NCBI GenBank assembly: GCA_019636235.1
Contig: JAHBXW010000009.1
Coordinates: 1-64,000, forward strand
Reading direction: 5' to 3'
DNA length: 64,000 bases
From: Planctomyces sp.
Lineage (GTDB): Bacteria; Planctomycetota; Planctomycetia; Planctomycetales; Planctomycetaceae
The notes under the pieces are model-generated. The model did no database searches. It was not told the origin of the DNA and saw only the letters and a program-made list of their open reading frames with translations. The position numbers and the translations under genes were made by a program. Below, in pieces: positions 37,639 through 47,528 of the stretch (its first letter is position 1; the number at the start of each line of letters is the position of its first letter).

Positions 37639-39645
37639 TCAGTGAGAGTGCGAGGCTTCGAGTTCCTCGGCGTCCGCGTCCGCCTCCCGCGGCGCGGGGC
37701 GGGCCGCCCGCCGCAGATTGATGGCCGATTGCACGGCGCCGTGCATCTGGTCGACCGTCGACACGACCTGGTCCGCGCCGGCCTGCCGGAGCTGCTCGTT
37801 CCGATCTGCCGACGCGTCGGTCGAACTCCAGCGACCCACGATCAGTTTCACGGACGGCCTCTGCTGTCGGATCCGTTTGCACAACTGACGCGTATACGCG
37901 AGGTCCCCCGGCGGCAGCGACGACAGGCAGACCGCGATTGGCTGCAGTTCCGCGAGCCGGGCCAGGCGCTCCGACACCAGCAGGTCATGCGACACGACCT
38001 CGAACCGGCAGCCCAGGTCCTCAACGGCCAGGGCCACAACATCCAACAGCAGCTCCTCGCGTTCGGTGTGGCCGGGGATGCCGACCACGACGGGTCGATT
38101 GGTATCGCGGGCGGCCGCCGCGACACGTTCTCGGGTCTCCGCATCGCGTGGCATCCAATCCGGCATCTCGTCGATCAGGTTCTGCATCGATCGCAGCATC
38201 CGCTCGGAGTCGTCCTCATCCACCTGCTCGCGAACGGCGTCGCTGTGCATCAGCTCGACCGTCGGCAGGATCAACTGATCGGCGACCTCCAGGACCTTCT
38301 TGCGCTTCAGCGCTTGTTCGACGATCTCCTCGGCCTCCTCGTCGTCCCGGGCCAGCAGCCGCTGATAGATCCGGACCGAATCATTCATCGGCGGACGTTC
38401 GCCAAGCAGGTGGTTGAACAGACTCAGGCCGGGAATGTACTTGCCCAGCACGACCAGGCAGACGGTCATCGGCGTGGCCAGCATCAGGCCGATCGGCCCC
38501 CAGATCCAGGCCCAGAACACCGCCGACAGGATCACGCCGACCTCCGACAGCCCCACACTGTGGCCGTACAGGATCGGCTCCATGACGTTGTTGCTGATCA
38601 GCTCCAGCACGATGAACAGGCCGATGACGGCCAGCGGCGTTCCCCAGCCCTGCTCGACGACGAGGCTGGTGACGATCGGCAGGAGCGCCGCGACCCAGGG
38701 CCCGATGTAGGGGATGTACCGCAACAGCGCCGCGCACAGGCCGAACATCATCGCGTAAGGCACGCCGATGATCGCCAGGCCAATCGCCACCGAGCCGCCG
38801 AACGTGGCGTTGATGATGAACTGCATCAGCAGGTAGCGGCTGATCCGCGCGCCGGCGTCGTCGAGCGCCTTGGTGGTCGTGGCGAGGGCGCCCCGGCCGG
38901 CGACGCTGACGATCCGGTCCCGGATGTCGGCCTGCTGGATCAGGAAGAATACGACGAGCAGCACCACGATGCCGGCGGAGGCGAGGACATCGAGCGCGGA
39001 GAGCATGATCGTTTGTCCGAACACGGGAAGCTGGGCCTCCGACGTGGATTCGACTTCAATGGTGGCTTCGGCGGGCGCGTCTCCGACGGAGGGGCGTTCG
39101 CGTCGGACGCGGGCCTTGGTTCCAGGGGGCACCTGCACGGCGACCTGCGGCTCGCCCTCGGTCACCTCGGGCAGGTCGGCGTCCGCCGCTGCTGATGGAA
39201 GCGGTTCGGGGGGCGTTTCACCGCGGGCCTGTTCTTCGTGTTTGACGCGCTGCTCGGTCGAGTGGTTGATGCGCGCGACCATCTCCTGCAGGCGCTCGAA
39301 CGTCCCGCCGCGGAGATACCGCTTGAGCACCAGCACCCGCTGCTCGATGTTCGGCCCGTGGTTCGGCAGATCGTCGACCAGCGTCTTGACCTGCGAGGAG
39401 ACAATGAAGCCCAGCGTGACCATGACCACGGACGCCATGCCGACAACGGCGATGACGGCCACGATCCGGTTCAAGCCCACCCGCACCAGCCGCTTGACCA
39501 GCGGATGCAGCAGGAACGCCAACAGGATGGCGAGCGCCAGTGGCACGAGGATCGGCTGCGCGGTCTTCAGCAGGAAGCCCGTGGCGATCACGATGAACAA
39601 CACAGCGGCGACGGAGGCGGAACGAGGCCACGCGTAGGGGTTCAT
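37639..39645 (-). CDS. AI-2E family permease fused to a Rossmann-like (B12-binding-like) C-terminal domain
   Basis: 668 residues. Residues 1-370 are an AI-2E/PerM-type permease: N-terminal helices ([40 protein letters not shown]), a long soluble loop rich in Pro and acid residues (about 125-220), then helices with [31 protein letters not shown] and [19 protein letters not shown]. From about 440 the protein is soluble. Residues about 500-640 alternate beta and alpha ([61 protein letters not shown]), like the B12-binding domain of CarH-type regulators. The usual DxHxxG cobalamin ligand motif is not present. Start at 39645 begins directly before helix 1. Confidence 0.82.
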   Translation of the reverse strand: MNPYAWPRSASVAAVLFIVIATGFLLKTAQPILVPLALAILLAFLLHPLVKRLVRVGLNRIVAVIAVVGMASVVMVTLGFIVSSQVKTLVDDLPNHGPNIEQRVLVLKRYLRGGTFERLQEMVARINHSTEQRVKHEEQARGETPPEPLPSAAADADLPEVTEGEPQVAVQVPPGTKARVRRERPSVGDAPAEATIEVESTSEAQLPVFGQTIMLSALDVLASAGIVVLLVVFFLIQQADIRDRIVSVAGRGALATTTKALDDAGARISRYLLMQFIINATFGGSVAIGLAIIGVPYAMMFGLCAALLRYIPYIGPWVAALLPIVTSLVVEQGWGTPLAVIGLFIVLELISNNVMEPILYGHSVGLSEVGVILSAVFWAWIWGPIGLMLATPMTVCLVVLGKYIPGLSLFNHLLGERPPMNDSVRIYQRLLARDDEEAEEIVEQALKRKKVLEVADQLILPTVELMHSDAVREQVDEDDSERMLRSMQNLIDEMPDWMPRDAETRERVAAAARDTNRPVVVGIPGHTEREELLLDVVALAVEDLGCRFEVVSHDLLVSERLARLAELQPIAVCLSSLPPGDLAYTRQLCKRIRQQRPSVKLIVGRWSSTDASADRNEQLRQAGADQVVSTVDQMHGAVQSAINLRRAARPAPREADADAEELEASHSH

Positions 39646-40092
39646 CGGCAGGGCATCCTGCAAAGCCGGTGGATCAGGGCGAACATTGTCGCCCGCGCTT
39701 CGATCGCGCTGATCGCAGCGCGATCGTCGATGGCCCTGCGGCCATTGCCGCTCCAGCGCCCGCTCATGGGTGAAAACTCCTTGTCGCCGCGTGAGTTGCA
39801 GGCGGATGCGCCGGGTCGTCGGACCCCGCATCCTCAGGGAACCCGGCCGAATCCACTGCTGTCATCGGGGCCATTGGCAAAGCGCGTGCCCGAGCGGCCA
39901 AGTTGGGATGTTTCGCGCCGCGCGGCGGGGAGCTGGGAAGGGGGCGCGGCCCGCCAGCGTCTGAGGAAGTTTCAGGCCCGAATTCGGCTTCCCGCAGAGC
40001 GCCCGTCGGCGACCGCGCCTGGGCCGATATCGACATCCGTTCATCAGTCCCGTACGCTGCCCTTCCACAGGGAGGCCAGGGAACCAGAGACC
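39646..40092. other. Divergent intergenic region between AI-2E permease and ruvB
   Basis: About 450 bases without a credible gene. It contains the two divergent promoters, none of which I can place with confidence. Confidence 0.4.
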
Positions 40093-41148
40093 ATGCCCAG
40101 GGAGTCGGTGATTCGAGGAGACGAGCTGCCGGAGGACGATCGTCCGCCGAGCGCTCCCGACGTCCCGCGTGCGCCCGCCGATCTCGACGACGATTCCCAC
40201 GATGCCGCGCTCCGCCCTCAGCGGCTGGAACAGGTCATCGGCCAGCGGAAAGTCGTCGAACGCGTGCGGATCATGCTCGACGCGACCCTCAAACGGGGCG
40301 ATGTCCTGGGACATCTGCTGCTCGACGGGCCCCCCGGCATCGGAAAGACGACGATCGCGATGGCGATTCCCCGGGAGCTGGGAGTCGATTGCCAGATCGC
40401 GGCCGGGCCGGCGCTCGCGGCGCCCAAGGACCTGTTGCCGTACCTCACGAACGCCACGCACGGGTCGGTGCTGTTCATCGACGAGATCCACCGGTTGCCG
40501 GCGGCCGTCGAGGAGTTTCTGTATCCGGCAATGGAGGATTTCCGCATCGACATTCCCGTGGGGGACGGTTTGAACGCGCGGACGATCAACGTGCAGCTCA
40601 AGCCGTTTACGGTGATCGGCGCGACGACCCGCGCCGGCATGCTGACGGCCCCCATGCGGGACCGGTTCGTCAACCGCGAGCATCTCGACTTCTACGGCCC
40701 TGACGACCTGCAGGAGATCGTCCGCCGGAACGCGAAGAAGCTGCGGACGTCGGTGACGGACGAGGCGGCTGTGGAGATTGCCCGCCGCAGTCAGGGGACG
40801 CCTCGGAAGGCGAACAATATTCTGCTGCGGACGCGGGACTTCGCGACGCTGCGGCATCCCGAGGGGCAGATCACGACGGCCATCGCTCGGGAGGCCCTGG
40901 CCATGCTGGAGATCGACGGCCTGGGTTTGGAACACCAGGATCGCCGGTATCTGGAGACGATCCTGTCGGTCTTTGCGGGGGGGCCGGCGGGGCTGCAGGC
41001 GATCGCGCACAGCATGAGCCTGTCGCCCGACTCGCTGGAAGACGACATCGAACCGTTCCTGCTGCGGTCAGGGCTGATTCAACGGACGCCCCGCGGTCGG
41101 GTGGTCACGCCGGCGGGTTATGAGCATCTGGGCTGGCCGGCGCGGTGA
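40093..41148 (+). CDS. ruvB: Holliday junction branch migration DNA helicase RuvB
   Basis: 351 residues. Walker A is GPPGIGKTT (79-87), Walker B is [11 protein letters not shown], sensor 1 is [21 protein letters not shown], and the C-terminal winged helix ends [17 protein letters not shown]. The segments [28 protein letters not shown] and SRDRF-like Arg region are intact. RuvB is the hexameric motor that drives branch migration with RuvA. The ATG at 40093 gives a normal length and follows a GGGAACC purine stretch. RuvA and RuvC are not adjacent, as is common in planctomycetes. Confidence 0.96.
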   Translation: MPRESVIRGDELPEDDRPPSAPDVPRAPADLDDDSHDAALRPQRLEQVIGQRKVVERVRIMLDATLKRGDVLGHLLLDGPPGIGKTTIAMAIPRELGVDCQIAAGPALAAPKDLLPYLTNATHGSVLFIDEIHRLPAAVEEFLYPAMEDFRIDIPVGDGLNARTINVQLKPFTVIGATTRAGMLTAPMRDRFVNREHLDFYGPDDLQEIVRRNAKKLRTSVTDEAAVEIARRSQGTPRKANNILLRTRDFATLRHPEGQITTAIAREALAMLEIDGLGLEHQDRRYLETILSVFAGGPAGLQAIAHSMSLSPDSLEDDIEPFLLRSGLIQRTPRGRVVTPAGYEHLGWPAR

Positions 41149-41214
41149 CGTGCGTTTCCCGGGGCGGAGACGATCCCGGAGATGCGAATCGGTCCATCGG
41201 GGCGTGAGCGGCAA

Positions 41215-42270
41215 TCAGCGGCCGACGGCCTCGAGCGCCAGCATGATGCAGTTCAGCCCGCTGCCAATGCCCAACAGTGCGACGCGATCATCCGACCGGA
41301 CATGTCCCTGCTCGAAGCCCAGCGCCGCCGCGGTGGGCAGCGCCACGGCGCCCGTGTTGCCCAGGAACTCGACCGTCGGAAAGTCAATCGCGGGGCTGAG
41401 GCCGACTCGCTCGAGCAGCAACTGGCGATGCGCCTTGCCCACCTGGTGGGTGAAGACGCGGCCGACGTCCTCGGATGACCACTCGAGAATCCCGCGAAAC
41501 TGGTCCCAGGTGCGTTCGGCGAGGGCCACGCCCGCCTGCAGCAGCGCTTCGGAATCGGTCTGCATCTGCGGGGGCGCCGCGCCGCGCGCCGCGTCCAGGC
41601 TGCCCCCCGCGCACAACTGGTTCTGCGATGTGTCGGACAGGACCGCCCCCCCCAGCAGCCGGCGTTGCGACCGGCTGAACCGTCGATGGCAGAGGACGAT
41701 CGCCGCGGAACCTGAGCCGATCGTCAGGGATGCGAACTCCCGTTTGACGTCCTTGCGGGTCAGGTGGGGATTGTTGAGCAGTCGCTGGACGGTGCCTTCG
41801 ACGAGGTCCCGGCCGGTCTCCGTGCCGACCACGACGCCGGCGCGAATGCGGCCGAGTTCGATGAGGTCGGCGACCAGCAGCATCCCATTGAGCAAACCCA
41901 GGCAGGCGTTGCTGACATCCAGGACGATGCATTCGCCAGGCAGGCCGGCGGCATGGTGGACGCCGGCGGCAGTGGCGGGTTCCATCTGATCGCGGCAGAC
42001 GGACCCATGCACGAGCGCGCCGACGTGCGCGGGATCGACGCCGGCCAGTTCGAGAGCCTGGCGGACGGTCAGGGCGCTGACGGCGCCCGGTCGCGTGCCG
42101 GGATCAAAGAAGCGGCGCTCCCGGATGCCCGTCATCAATTCCAGACGGCCTTCCGGGAGTCCGAGCCGCTCGTAGACGGGTCGCAGCCGCGTCTCAATGT
42201 CCGCCGACGTGACGACGTGCGGAGGCAGCGTGCAGCAGAACGTCTCAACGCAGACTTCGGAATACCGCAT
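41215..42270 (-). CDS. OleA-like thiolase (FabH superfamily)
   Basis: 351 residues. Catalytic residues are Cys123 (VSNACLGLLNGM), His275 (FTHQVGKAH) and Asn305 (EFLGNTGAVAL), with Glu97 in CRDQMEPATAA. In Xanthomonas OleA the matching set is Glu117, Cys143, His285 and Asn315: the Glu-Cys spacing (26) and His-Asn spacing (30) agree exactly. The C-terminal block LLGIGSGLNCIML also matches OleA. OleA joins two acyl-CoAs to a beta-keto acid at the start of long-chain olefin or ketone synthesis. No oleB, oleC or oleD gene is in the window. A FabH-like role is less likely given the Glu. Confidence 0.8.
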   Translation of the reverse strand: MRYSEVCVETFCCTLPPHVVTSADIETRLRPVYERLGLPEGRLELMTGIRERRFFDPGTRPGAVSALTVRQALELAGVDPAHVGALVHGSVCRDQMEPATAAGVHHAAGLPGECIVLDVSNACLGLLNGMLLVADLIELGRIRAGVVVGTETGRDLVEGTVQRLLNNPHLTRKDVKREFASLTIGSGSAAIVLCHRRFSRSQRRLLGGAVLSDTSQNQLCAGGSLDAARGAAPPQMQTDSEALLQAGVALAERTWDQFRGILEWSSEDVGRVFTHQVGKAHRQLLLERVGLSPAIDFPTVEFLGNTGAVALPTAAALGFEQGHVRSDDRVALLGIGSGLNCIMLALEAVGR

Positions 42271-42293
42271 GCGGGACGTTCACATCTCGGGAA

Positions 42294-42551
42294 TTAGCGC
42301 GCGGCGGCGACTTCGGCGTTGCGGACGCCGTTGAGGATCGCTTCGAGTTCCTCGATTTCGGCGTACTGCCGGGTCCGCTCGACGTCGATTTCCGGGGTCC
42401 AGCGGTCGCAGGTGTCGAGAGCCACGGAGCTGCGAACGTAGCGGAGGCCGCGGAGCAGGATTTCCTGCTGCTTCTGGGACAAATTCAGGCGCAAGTCGTT
42501 CATTGGAAACACCGCCGGGAAGGCTGTCTCGCGGTCGATCGCGAACTCCAT
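42294..42551 (-). CDS. Small protein of unknown function, 85 residues
   Basis: 85 residues from the ATG at 42551, which has AAGGA 5 bases upstream. A shorter start at 42503 (69 residues) is also possible. The sequence has an amphipathic helix (NLSQKQQEILLRGLRYVRSSVAL) and a C-terminal helix (EEIEELEAILNGVR-like). No family is recognised. The stop lies 23 bases before the OleA-like start on the same strand, so the two probably share a transcript. Confidence 0.6.
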   Translation of the reverse strand: MEFAIDRETAFPAVFPMNDLRLNLSQKQQEILLRGLRYVRSSVALDTCDRWTPEIDVERTRQYAEIEELEAILNGVRNAEVAAAR

Positions 42552-42770
42552 GAACGTCCTTGTTCGCGGGGGATCGTAATCATCCGCCGGTCGAACCACA
42601 ACGAAGGCGAACGCCTCCTGGCGTCAGCAGCAGCGGCGGGGAGTCGCCGGGAAAATCATCGCCGGGGACGGCGGGACGTCAATGCTTTCATCGAGAAAAC
42701 GAGGGCTCGGTCTCCGGCGAATTCTGCCGATGCCGGCGGAATCGCGCCACAACCCCCGTCGCCCTCGGGA

Positions 42771-43775
42771 TTACCGGGACGACTCACTGCCGTTTCGCGA
42801 GCGGAGCTTGCCCTCGCGGAAGGCCTGCGCCATCGCAACCGGAACTTCCGCTTCCGCAAGCACGACGTGCGCCCGGTTTTCCTGGGTGCGGGCCCGCATC
42901 TCCTGCTCAGTCGCCACCGCCTCGGCCCGCCGCTCCTCAGCCCGCGCCCGGGCGACCCGGACGTCCGCGTCCGCCTGGTCGGCCTGCAGCCGGGCGCCGA
43001 CATTGTCGCCGACATCGATGTCCGCGATGTCGATCGACACGATCTCGTAAGCCGTCTGCGAATCCAGCCCCTTCTCGAGCACGGCGCGGGCGATCAGCAT
43101 CGGGTTCGCGAGCACTTCCTTATGCGTCGCGCAAGAGCCGATCGCCGAGACGATGCCCTCGCCGACGCGGGCGATGATCGTGTCTTCAGTGGCCCCGCCG
43201 ATCAACTGCGACAAGTTCGTGCGGACGGTCACGCGAGCCCGCGCCTTCAACTGAATGCCGTCCTTCGCGACGCCGTCCAGCGTGGAGCGGCCCAGTCGCG
43301 GGTCGGGGCAGTCGATGACCTTGGGGTCGACGCTGGTGCGGACGGCGTCCAGCACGTCGCGGCCGGCCAGGTCGATGGCGGAGGCCGTGTCCCAATCGAG
43401 GTCGATCCGAGCGCGGTGCGCCGCGATCAGGGCCCGGATGCAGCGGATCACATTGCCGCCGGCCAGGTAATGCGCTTCCATCTGGCCCGAGTTGATGTCG
43501 TCGATTCCCGCCTGCACGGCGCTGATCTTCGCATCCACGATCGTATTCGGATTCACCTTCCGGAGGCTCATCACCACGATCGACAGCGGGCTGATCCGGG
43601 CGCGCGTGAAAAACGACCTCAGCCACAGCTTGAAATACTTCACGAACATGAACAGGAAGACGAGGCCCAGCAGAATCAGAAAGCCGACCACGACGAGCAT
43701 GAAGACCTGGGAATTGGTCAGTCGTCGCGAGCCATCCTGGGCGAGAATTCCGGCCGCATCAAACAGAGTCCGCAT
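42771..43775 (-). CDS. floA: Flotillin-like protein FloA
   Basis: 334 residues, the family length. An N-terminal hydrophobic hairpin (about 25-45) inserts in the membrane. The conserved core follows: [89 protein letters not shown] and [18 protein letters not shown]. The C-terminal helix is Ala/Glu-rich ([31 protein letters not shown]). It closely matches Bacillus FloA (YqfA), a scaffold of membrane microdomains. The NfeD-type partner often encoded next to it is not adjacent. Confidence 0.92.
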   Translation of the reverse strand: MRTLFDAAGILAQDGSRRLTNSQVFMLVVVGFLILLGLVFLFMFVKYFKLWLRSFFTRARISPLSIVVMSLRKVNPNTIVDAKISAVQAGIDDINSGQMEAHYLAGGNVIRCIRALIAAHRARIDLDWDTASAIDLAGRDVLDAVRTSVDPKVIDCPDPRLGRSTLDGVAKDGIQLKARARVTVRTNLSQLIGGATEDTIIARVGEGIVSAIGSCATHKEVLANPMLIARAVLEKGLDSQTAYEIVSIDIADIDVGDNVGARLQADQADADVRVARARAEERRAEAVATEQEMRARTQENRAHVVLAEAEVPVAMAQAFREGKLRSRNGSESSR

Positions 43776-43993
43776 CAGTCAGTCTCTCCGTCAACCTGGG
43801 GTGACAGGAGAGATTGTGGCGGTGAGCGAATCCGAATGCAAACGGGCGTTCAGCGCCCCCGAGAACGCGGGCCGCCGACCGCCGGGAACCCTTATGCGCC
43901 GGGGCTGCGGAACGGGGCCGGCCGGCAGGGCCGATCTGCGCCGCTGACTGGTTCGCCCGCTACGCGAAGTTCGCGGCCCGCGAGATCCCGACG

Positions 43994-44482
43994 TCAGCGG
44001 GCGACAGCCGCCGGCGCCGTGCTGATTTTCGAGGAGGCCGTCTGCACGGCCGCGTGGCGTCGGCGGGCCTGCACGAGTTCCCCGTAAAACGCGCTGGGCT
44101 GCTTGTACCCGTTGATCCGCCCCAGCAGATCGGCGTTCGGGCTGAGGACGACGGAGCAGGGCAGGCCGGTGACTTCGAGGATCTCGGTCACTTTCGGCTC
44201 GTCATCGGCGTCGATGTGGACGGGGATGAAGTTGGCGTTGATGTACTTGGCCAGCTCGGTGTTGGTGAGCGTGGACTGTTCGAGCTTCTTGCAGTAGTGG
44301 CACCAGTCGGCGCCGAAGACGAGCAGCATCGGCTTGCCGCTTTCGACGGACAGCTTGTGCGCCTCCTGCAGGTCGGTCTCCCATTTGACGCTGGGTTTGG
44401 CCGTGTCGGCGGCGGAGATCGACAGGGCCAGCAGTCCGACGGCCAGGGCGCCGAGCGCCGTGGCATTGAAGAGTGTTCGCAT
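43994..44482 (-). CDS. Secreted thioredoxin-like protein
   Basis: 162 residues with a signal peptide (LGALAVGLLALSISA). The redox site is Cys61 and Cys64 in GADWCHYCKKLEQST, and the cis-Pro is in VTGLPCSVV. The order, with strands around PMLLVFGA and NFIPVHID, is a thioredoxin fold like DsbD-gamma or planctomycete periplasmic thioredoxins. It likely keeps periplasmic Cys residues reduced or helps cofactor attachment. The start at 44482 follows GGAGG with a 10-base spacer; longer in-frame upstream starts lack a signal peptide. Confidence 0.82.
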   Translation of the reverse strand: MRTLFNATALGALAVGLLALSISAADTAKPSVKWETDLQEAHKLSVESGKPMLLVFGADWCHYCKKLEQSTLTNTELAKYINANFIPVHIDADDEPKVTEILEVTGLPCSVVLSPNADLLGRINGYKQPSAFYGELVQARRRHAAVQTASSKISTAPAAVAR

Positions 44483-44918
44483 CGCCGTCTTCCTCCCTGA
44501 AGAGTCGCCCCGACCTGGTCTGCGCCGTTCGCCGCGGTTCCGCTGCTTCCAGATGTATCGGTCAGAACGCCTGCGGCTTTTCAACAAGTCTGGTTTTCGC
44601 GCGGTCCGATTGTGCCGATAAGGGAATTGCGTGAAGCGTTCCGGGCTGTCCGGGGGCGAACGCCGGCAAGGCGGGCAAGCCGGAGCAAACACGCTGACTC
44701 GGGTGGCGAGATTCGCAGAAAGCGGTCTAGGCGGGTCGTCGAGGCGACGTGTAGATTCCGCGTCCGTCGCGCGAAGCCGCCGCACGTTCGATTTCGGCGC
44801 GGGCAGGATGCCCCGGCGCAATCCAGCGTCGCCATTGCCGCCAGCCGGCGAGACCTCGATCGGCCGGGCGGCCTGTGCCCCGTGTCGACTTCGTCGAATC
44901 GGAAAGGATTCCGTCGCA
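44483..44918. other. Divergent intergenic region
   Basis: About 435 bases between the thioredoxin-like gene and the envelope cluster. No gene or clear promoter element can be placed; in-frame open stretches here carry no signal peptide or motif. Confidence 0.4.
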
Positions 44919-46082
44919 ATGACGTACTCGACCCGATCTCGCGGGACGTCGGTTCCGCTGGTTGCGGGATGTGCCTGGGCACTCATCGCTGCGTCGCCGG
45001 CGTTCTCTCAGCAGAGTTCGTTGCCGCAGACCAAACGCGCGCCGAATGCCGGCGCCGCGGCGCCCGCCGCCGCCAGTCCCGGCACGGCCCGCGTGGGGAA
45101 TCCCCGCGCGGCTGGCGCCGAACGCGCCGGAACCGCCACGCTTGATGATGACGCGCCCCGGGAAGTGCGCTCGGCGCTTCGCGAAGAACAGGCCACATCC
45201 CCGCGCGGGCCGGGCGTCATGCCGGCCGCGGGCGACAACGTCCAGGTGCTCGCGCTGCCTAGGGAACTGGAACCGCTGATTCGCGAGTGGGAGCGGAAGT
45301 CGAAAACAATTGAACGCCTGAGCGGGAAGTTCACCCGGTACAAGTACGACAGCGTCTTTGAAACGGAGTCTCGCGCCACGGGCGGGTTCTGGTACGCGAA
45401 GCCGGACAAAGGCCGAATGGACTTCAACTCCGTCAAACTGGATCGTCTGCCCAGGGACTCGGGAGGCAAACCGATCAATCCGGCGAAAAAGGGAGTCAAC
45501 GGCCAGCCGTACAAGGTCAGCTCGGACCCCCGGGAAAGCTGGATCTGCACCGGGGACCGCGTCCTGCAGATTCAGGTTCAGGACAAGACGTACAACGAGA
45601 TCACGATTCCCGAGCAGTTCCGCGGGGCCGCGATTCGGAACAGTCCGCTGCCCTTCCTGTTCGGCCTCAACGAAGAGGAGGCCCGCAGCCGCTATGTTCT
45701 GCGGCTGGGAAGCATGCACAAGAAGGTGGTAGAGGACGGGCCGGAGCATCCGATCATTCATGTGGTCGCGTTTCCTATGCTGGAACAGGACGCGCGGGAG
45801 TGGTCCCGGGCCGAGGTGCTGTTGCACAGCGACACCTTCCTGCCCTACAGCATTCTGGTGTTCGACCCGGCCGGGACGACTCAGATCGTGTACGTGTTCA
45901 CTGAGTCGAAGTCGAATGAACGATGGACGTTCAAGGATCCGTTCAACGTCTCGACGACCGGGCTGACGCTGATCCAGAAATCGGAGGCCGGCCCTCCGCC
46001 GGCGTCCGTGCAGCCGGCGGCAGCGGCGGGTCCGCCAGCGAACGGCCGAACCGCGGGCGCGGCGACGTCCAGACGCGATTGA
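44919..46082 (+). CDS. LolA-like secreted protein of a planctomycete-specific family
   Basis: 387 residues with a signal peptide (LVAGCAWALIAASPAFSQQ) and a long Ala/Pro/Arg linker (35-110). The folded part (about 115-355) is beta-rich: KTIERLSGKFTRYKYDSVFETESRATGGFWYAKPDKGRMDF, SWICTGDRVLQIQVQDKTYNEI, IVYVFTESKSNERWTFKDPF. This fits the LolA/LppX fold and the planctomycete family usually labelled TIGR03009. Such proteins bind lipoyl groups or lipoproteins in the periplasm. ATG at 44919 has AAGGA 11 bases upstream. It heads a run of same-strand envelope genes. Confidence 0.75.
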   Translation: MTYSTRSRGTSVPLVAGCAWALIAASPAFSQQSSLPQTKRAPNAGAAAPAAASPGTARVGNPRAAGAERAGTATLDDDAPREVRSALREEQATSPRGPGVMPAAGDNVQVLALPRELEPLIREWERKSKTIERLSGKFTRYKYDSVFETESRATGGFWYAKPDKGRMDFNSVKLDRLPRDSGGKPINPAKKGVNGQPYKVSSDPRESWICTGDRVLQIQVQDKTYNEITIPEQFRGAAIRNSPLPFLFGLNEEEARSRYVLRLGSMHKKVVEDGPEHPIIHVVAFPMLEQDAREWSRAEVLLHSDTFLPYSILVFDPAGTTQIVYVFTESKSNERWTFKDPFNVSTTGLTLIQKSEAGPPPASVQPAAAAGPPANGRTAGAATSRRD

Positions 46083-46141
46083 CCCGGAGGCGGCGACGCC
46101 TGACAATCGCCGGAGTGAACACTCCCGCAGGGCAGCGCCGC

Positions 46142-46999
46142 ATGCACTCCGAAGGAACGCCGTCTCCCGCTGCGCCCAGGACGGACGGTCCGCGGCGATC
46201 CCGTTCGAGGAGTCCCGGCGGCCTGTCAGCGGCGCTCATCGCGGCCAGCCTGGGAATGACCGGCTGTGGCGGCGACTTGTACGACTCGCGGCTGGCCCGG
46301 ACAGCGGAACTGTTCGAATACCGCGACCAGCTCGATCAGGCGCTGCAGGGAACCTGGAGCCGCGACGAGTTCGGCCTCAGGATGCGGATCCCGCGCGGTT
46401 ATGTGATGCTGCCGCCGCCGCCGCCTCCCGTCGTGCTTGAGGACGGGACGATCGAGGCCGCGGCCGACGACCGGCACCCGGGATTTCTGGGGATCGAACT
46501 GCCCGGCCTCGTGGACGCCTGGCGGCTGCCGAATGTGGGCTCGCTGTACATCTGCAGCAACCACCAGCGGTTCGTGGATCAGATGCAGACGGGAGTGAAC
46601 GCCGCCGATCCGAACACGTTGTTGACCGACGTCGAACTCGCGCTGCAGCAGGGACTGCGGTTCACGCTGGACGCCGCGCCGGCGGGCAGCCCATCGGACG
46701 TGAACGCGCGGTTCGTGGAGAAGATTCCGGCGGTCGCCCGGTTCGAGATTCCGAAGGACTTTCTGGCGATCACGATCAGCGGCGAGGAAATCGAGAATCT
46801 GGACCCGCTCGCCGCGCAGGTCTATGAATACACGAATGGCCCGGTGCAGGTGGCGATCGTCTGCATCTACCTGAAGTCGGCCCGGGTGAACCCTGACCGC
46901 GCTCTGCGGCTGGCGCTCGAGACGCTGAAGGTCGACGGGCAGCCGCCGCGGGCGTCCGCGGCGGGAGGCGCCCGGGGGGGCGGCGGCACGAATTTCTGA
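46142..46999 (+). CDS. Lipoprotein of unknown function
   Basis: 285 residues. After an Arg-rich N-terminus there is a lipobox LGMTGC, so the protein is lipidated. The mature part is alpha/beta with PHEFGLRMRIPRGYVML-like sequence and GFLGIELPGLVDAWRLP. The ending is Gly-rich. No family is recognised. It lies 59 bases after the LolA-like gene and 10 bases before the next membrane-protein gene, on the same strand. Confidence 0.65.
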   Translation: MHSEGTPSPAAPRTDGPRRSRSRSPGGLSAALIAASLGMTGCGGDLYDSRLARTAELFEYRDQLDQALQGTWSRDEFGLRMRIPRGYVMLPPPPPPVVLEDGTIEAAADDRHPGFLGIELPGLVDAWRLPNVGSLYICSNHQRFVDQMQTGVNAADPNTLLTDVELALQQGLRFTLDAAPAGSPSDVNARFVEKIPAVARFEIPKDFLAITISGEEIENLDPLAAQVYEYTNGPVQVAIVCIYLKSARVNPDRALRLALETLKVDGQPPRASAAGGARGGGGTNF

Positions 47000-47009
47000 T
47001 GGGCGGACG

Positions 47010-47528
47010 ATGACGACGGTTTCCGAGAGGCTGGATGCGGCAGGCGCGCCGCCCGAGGATGAGCAGCGGGGGATCTCCGGACGTGTGGTCGTCATCGGCA
47101 TGTTCGCCTTCGGCATCTTCATGGTCGGGCTGATGTACGCCTACTGGGAGCTGTACACGCGGCCGTTCCGGGGTCTGCAGAACGCAATTGCCGCGGAGAT
47201 GCCGGGTTCCATGCCGCGAGTCATCGGCGGCCGCCGCAAGCCCAGCGAGGCCCGGCATCCGGAAACGCTGCGGATCGTGATTTTCGTCAAGTTCGACCCC
47301 AGCGACGACGCGGAGTCGTCGGTGCAACGGGAAGCAGTCGCGGGACGTCTCGCCGAGCTGGCCGCTGCGCATCAGGATCTGTCAAGGTACGAAGTGCTCG
47401 AGGTGCATCTGCTGCAACTGGTGCCGGAGAAGGCCACTCGGCAGTGGACGCGGTCGGGATCTCCCGAGGACTGGGGCCTGACCGGAGCCCATGGCGGCGG
47501 GGTTGCCGCGGAAGGAGCGGCCACATGA
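47010..47528 (+). CDS. Small single-pass membrane protein
   Basis: 172 residues with one transmembrane helix at about 25-45 (VVVIGMFAFGIFMVGLMYAYW), a soluble part with RIVIFVKFDPSDD, and a Gly-rich end. I recognise no family. Its stop overlaps the next start as ATGA, which suggests that it and the trypsin/PDZ protein are made together. Confidence 0.65.
   Translation: MTTVSERLDAAGAPPEDEQRGISGRVVVIGMFAFGIFMVGLMYAYWELYTRPFRGLQNAIAAEMPGSMPRVIGGRRKPSEARHPETLRIVIFVKFDPSDDAESSVQREAVAGRLAELAAAHQDLSRYEVLEVHLLQLVPEKATRQWTRSGSPEDWGLTGAHGGGVAAEGAAT

Noticed and set aside
41215-42270. Annotation as plain FabH
   Set aside because: Glu97 and the residue spacings match OleA; FabH lacks this Glu. I kept the call as OleA-like.
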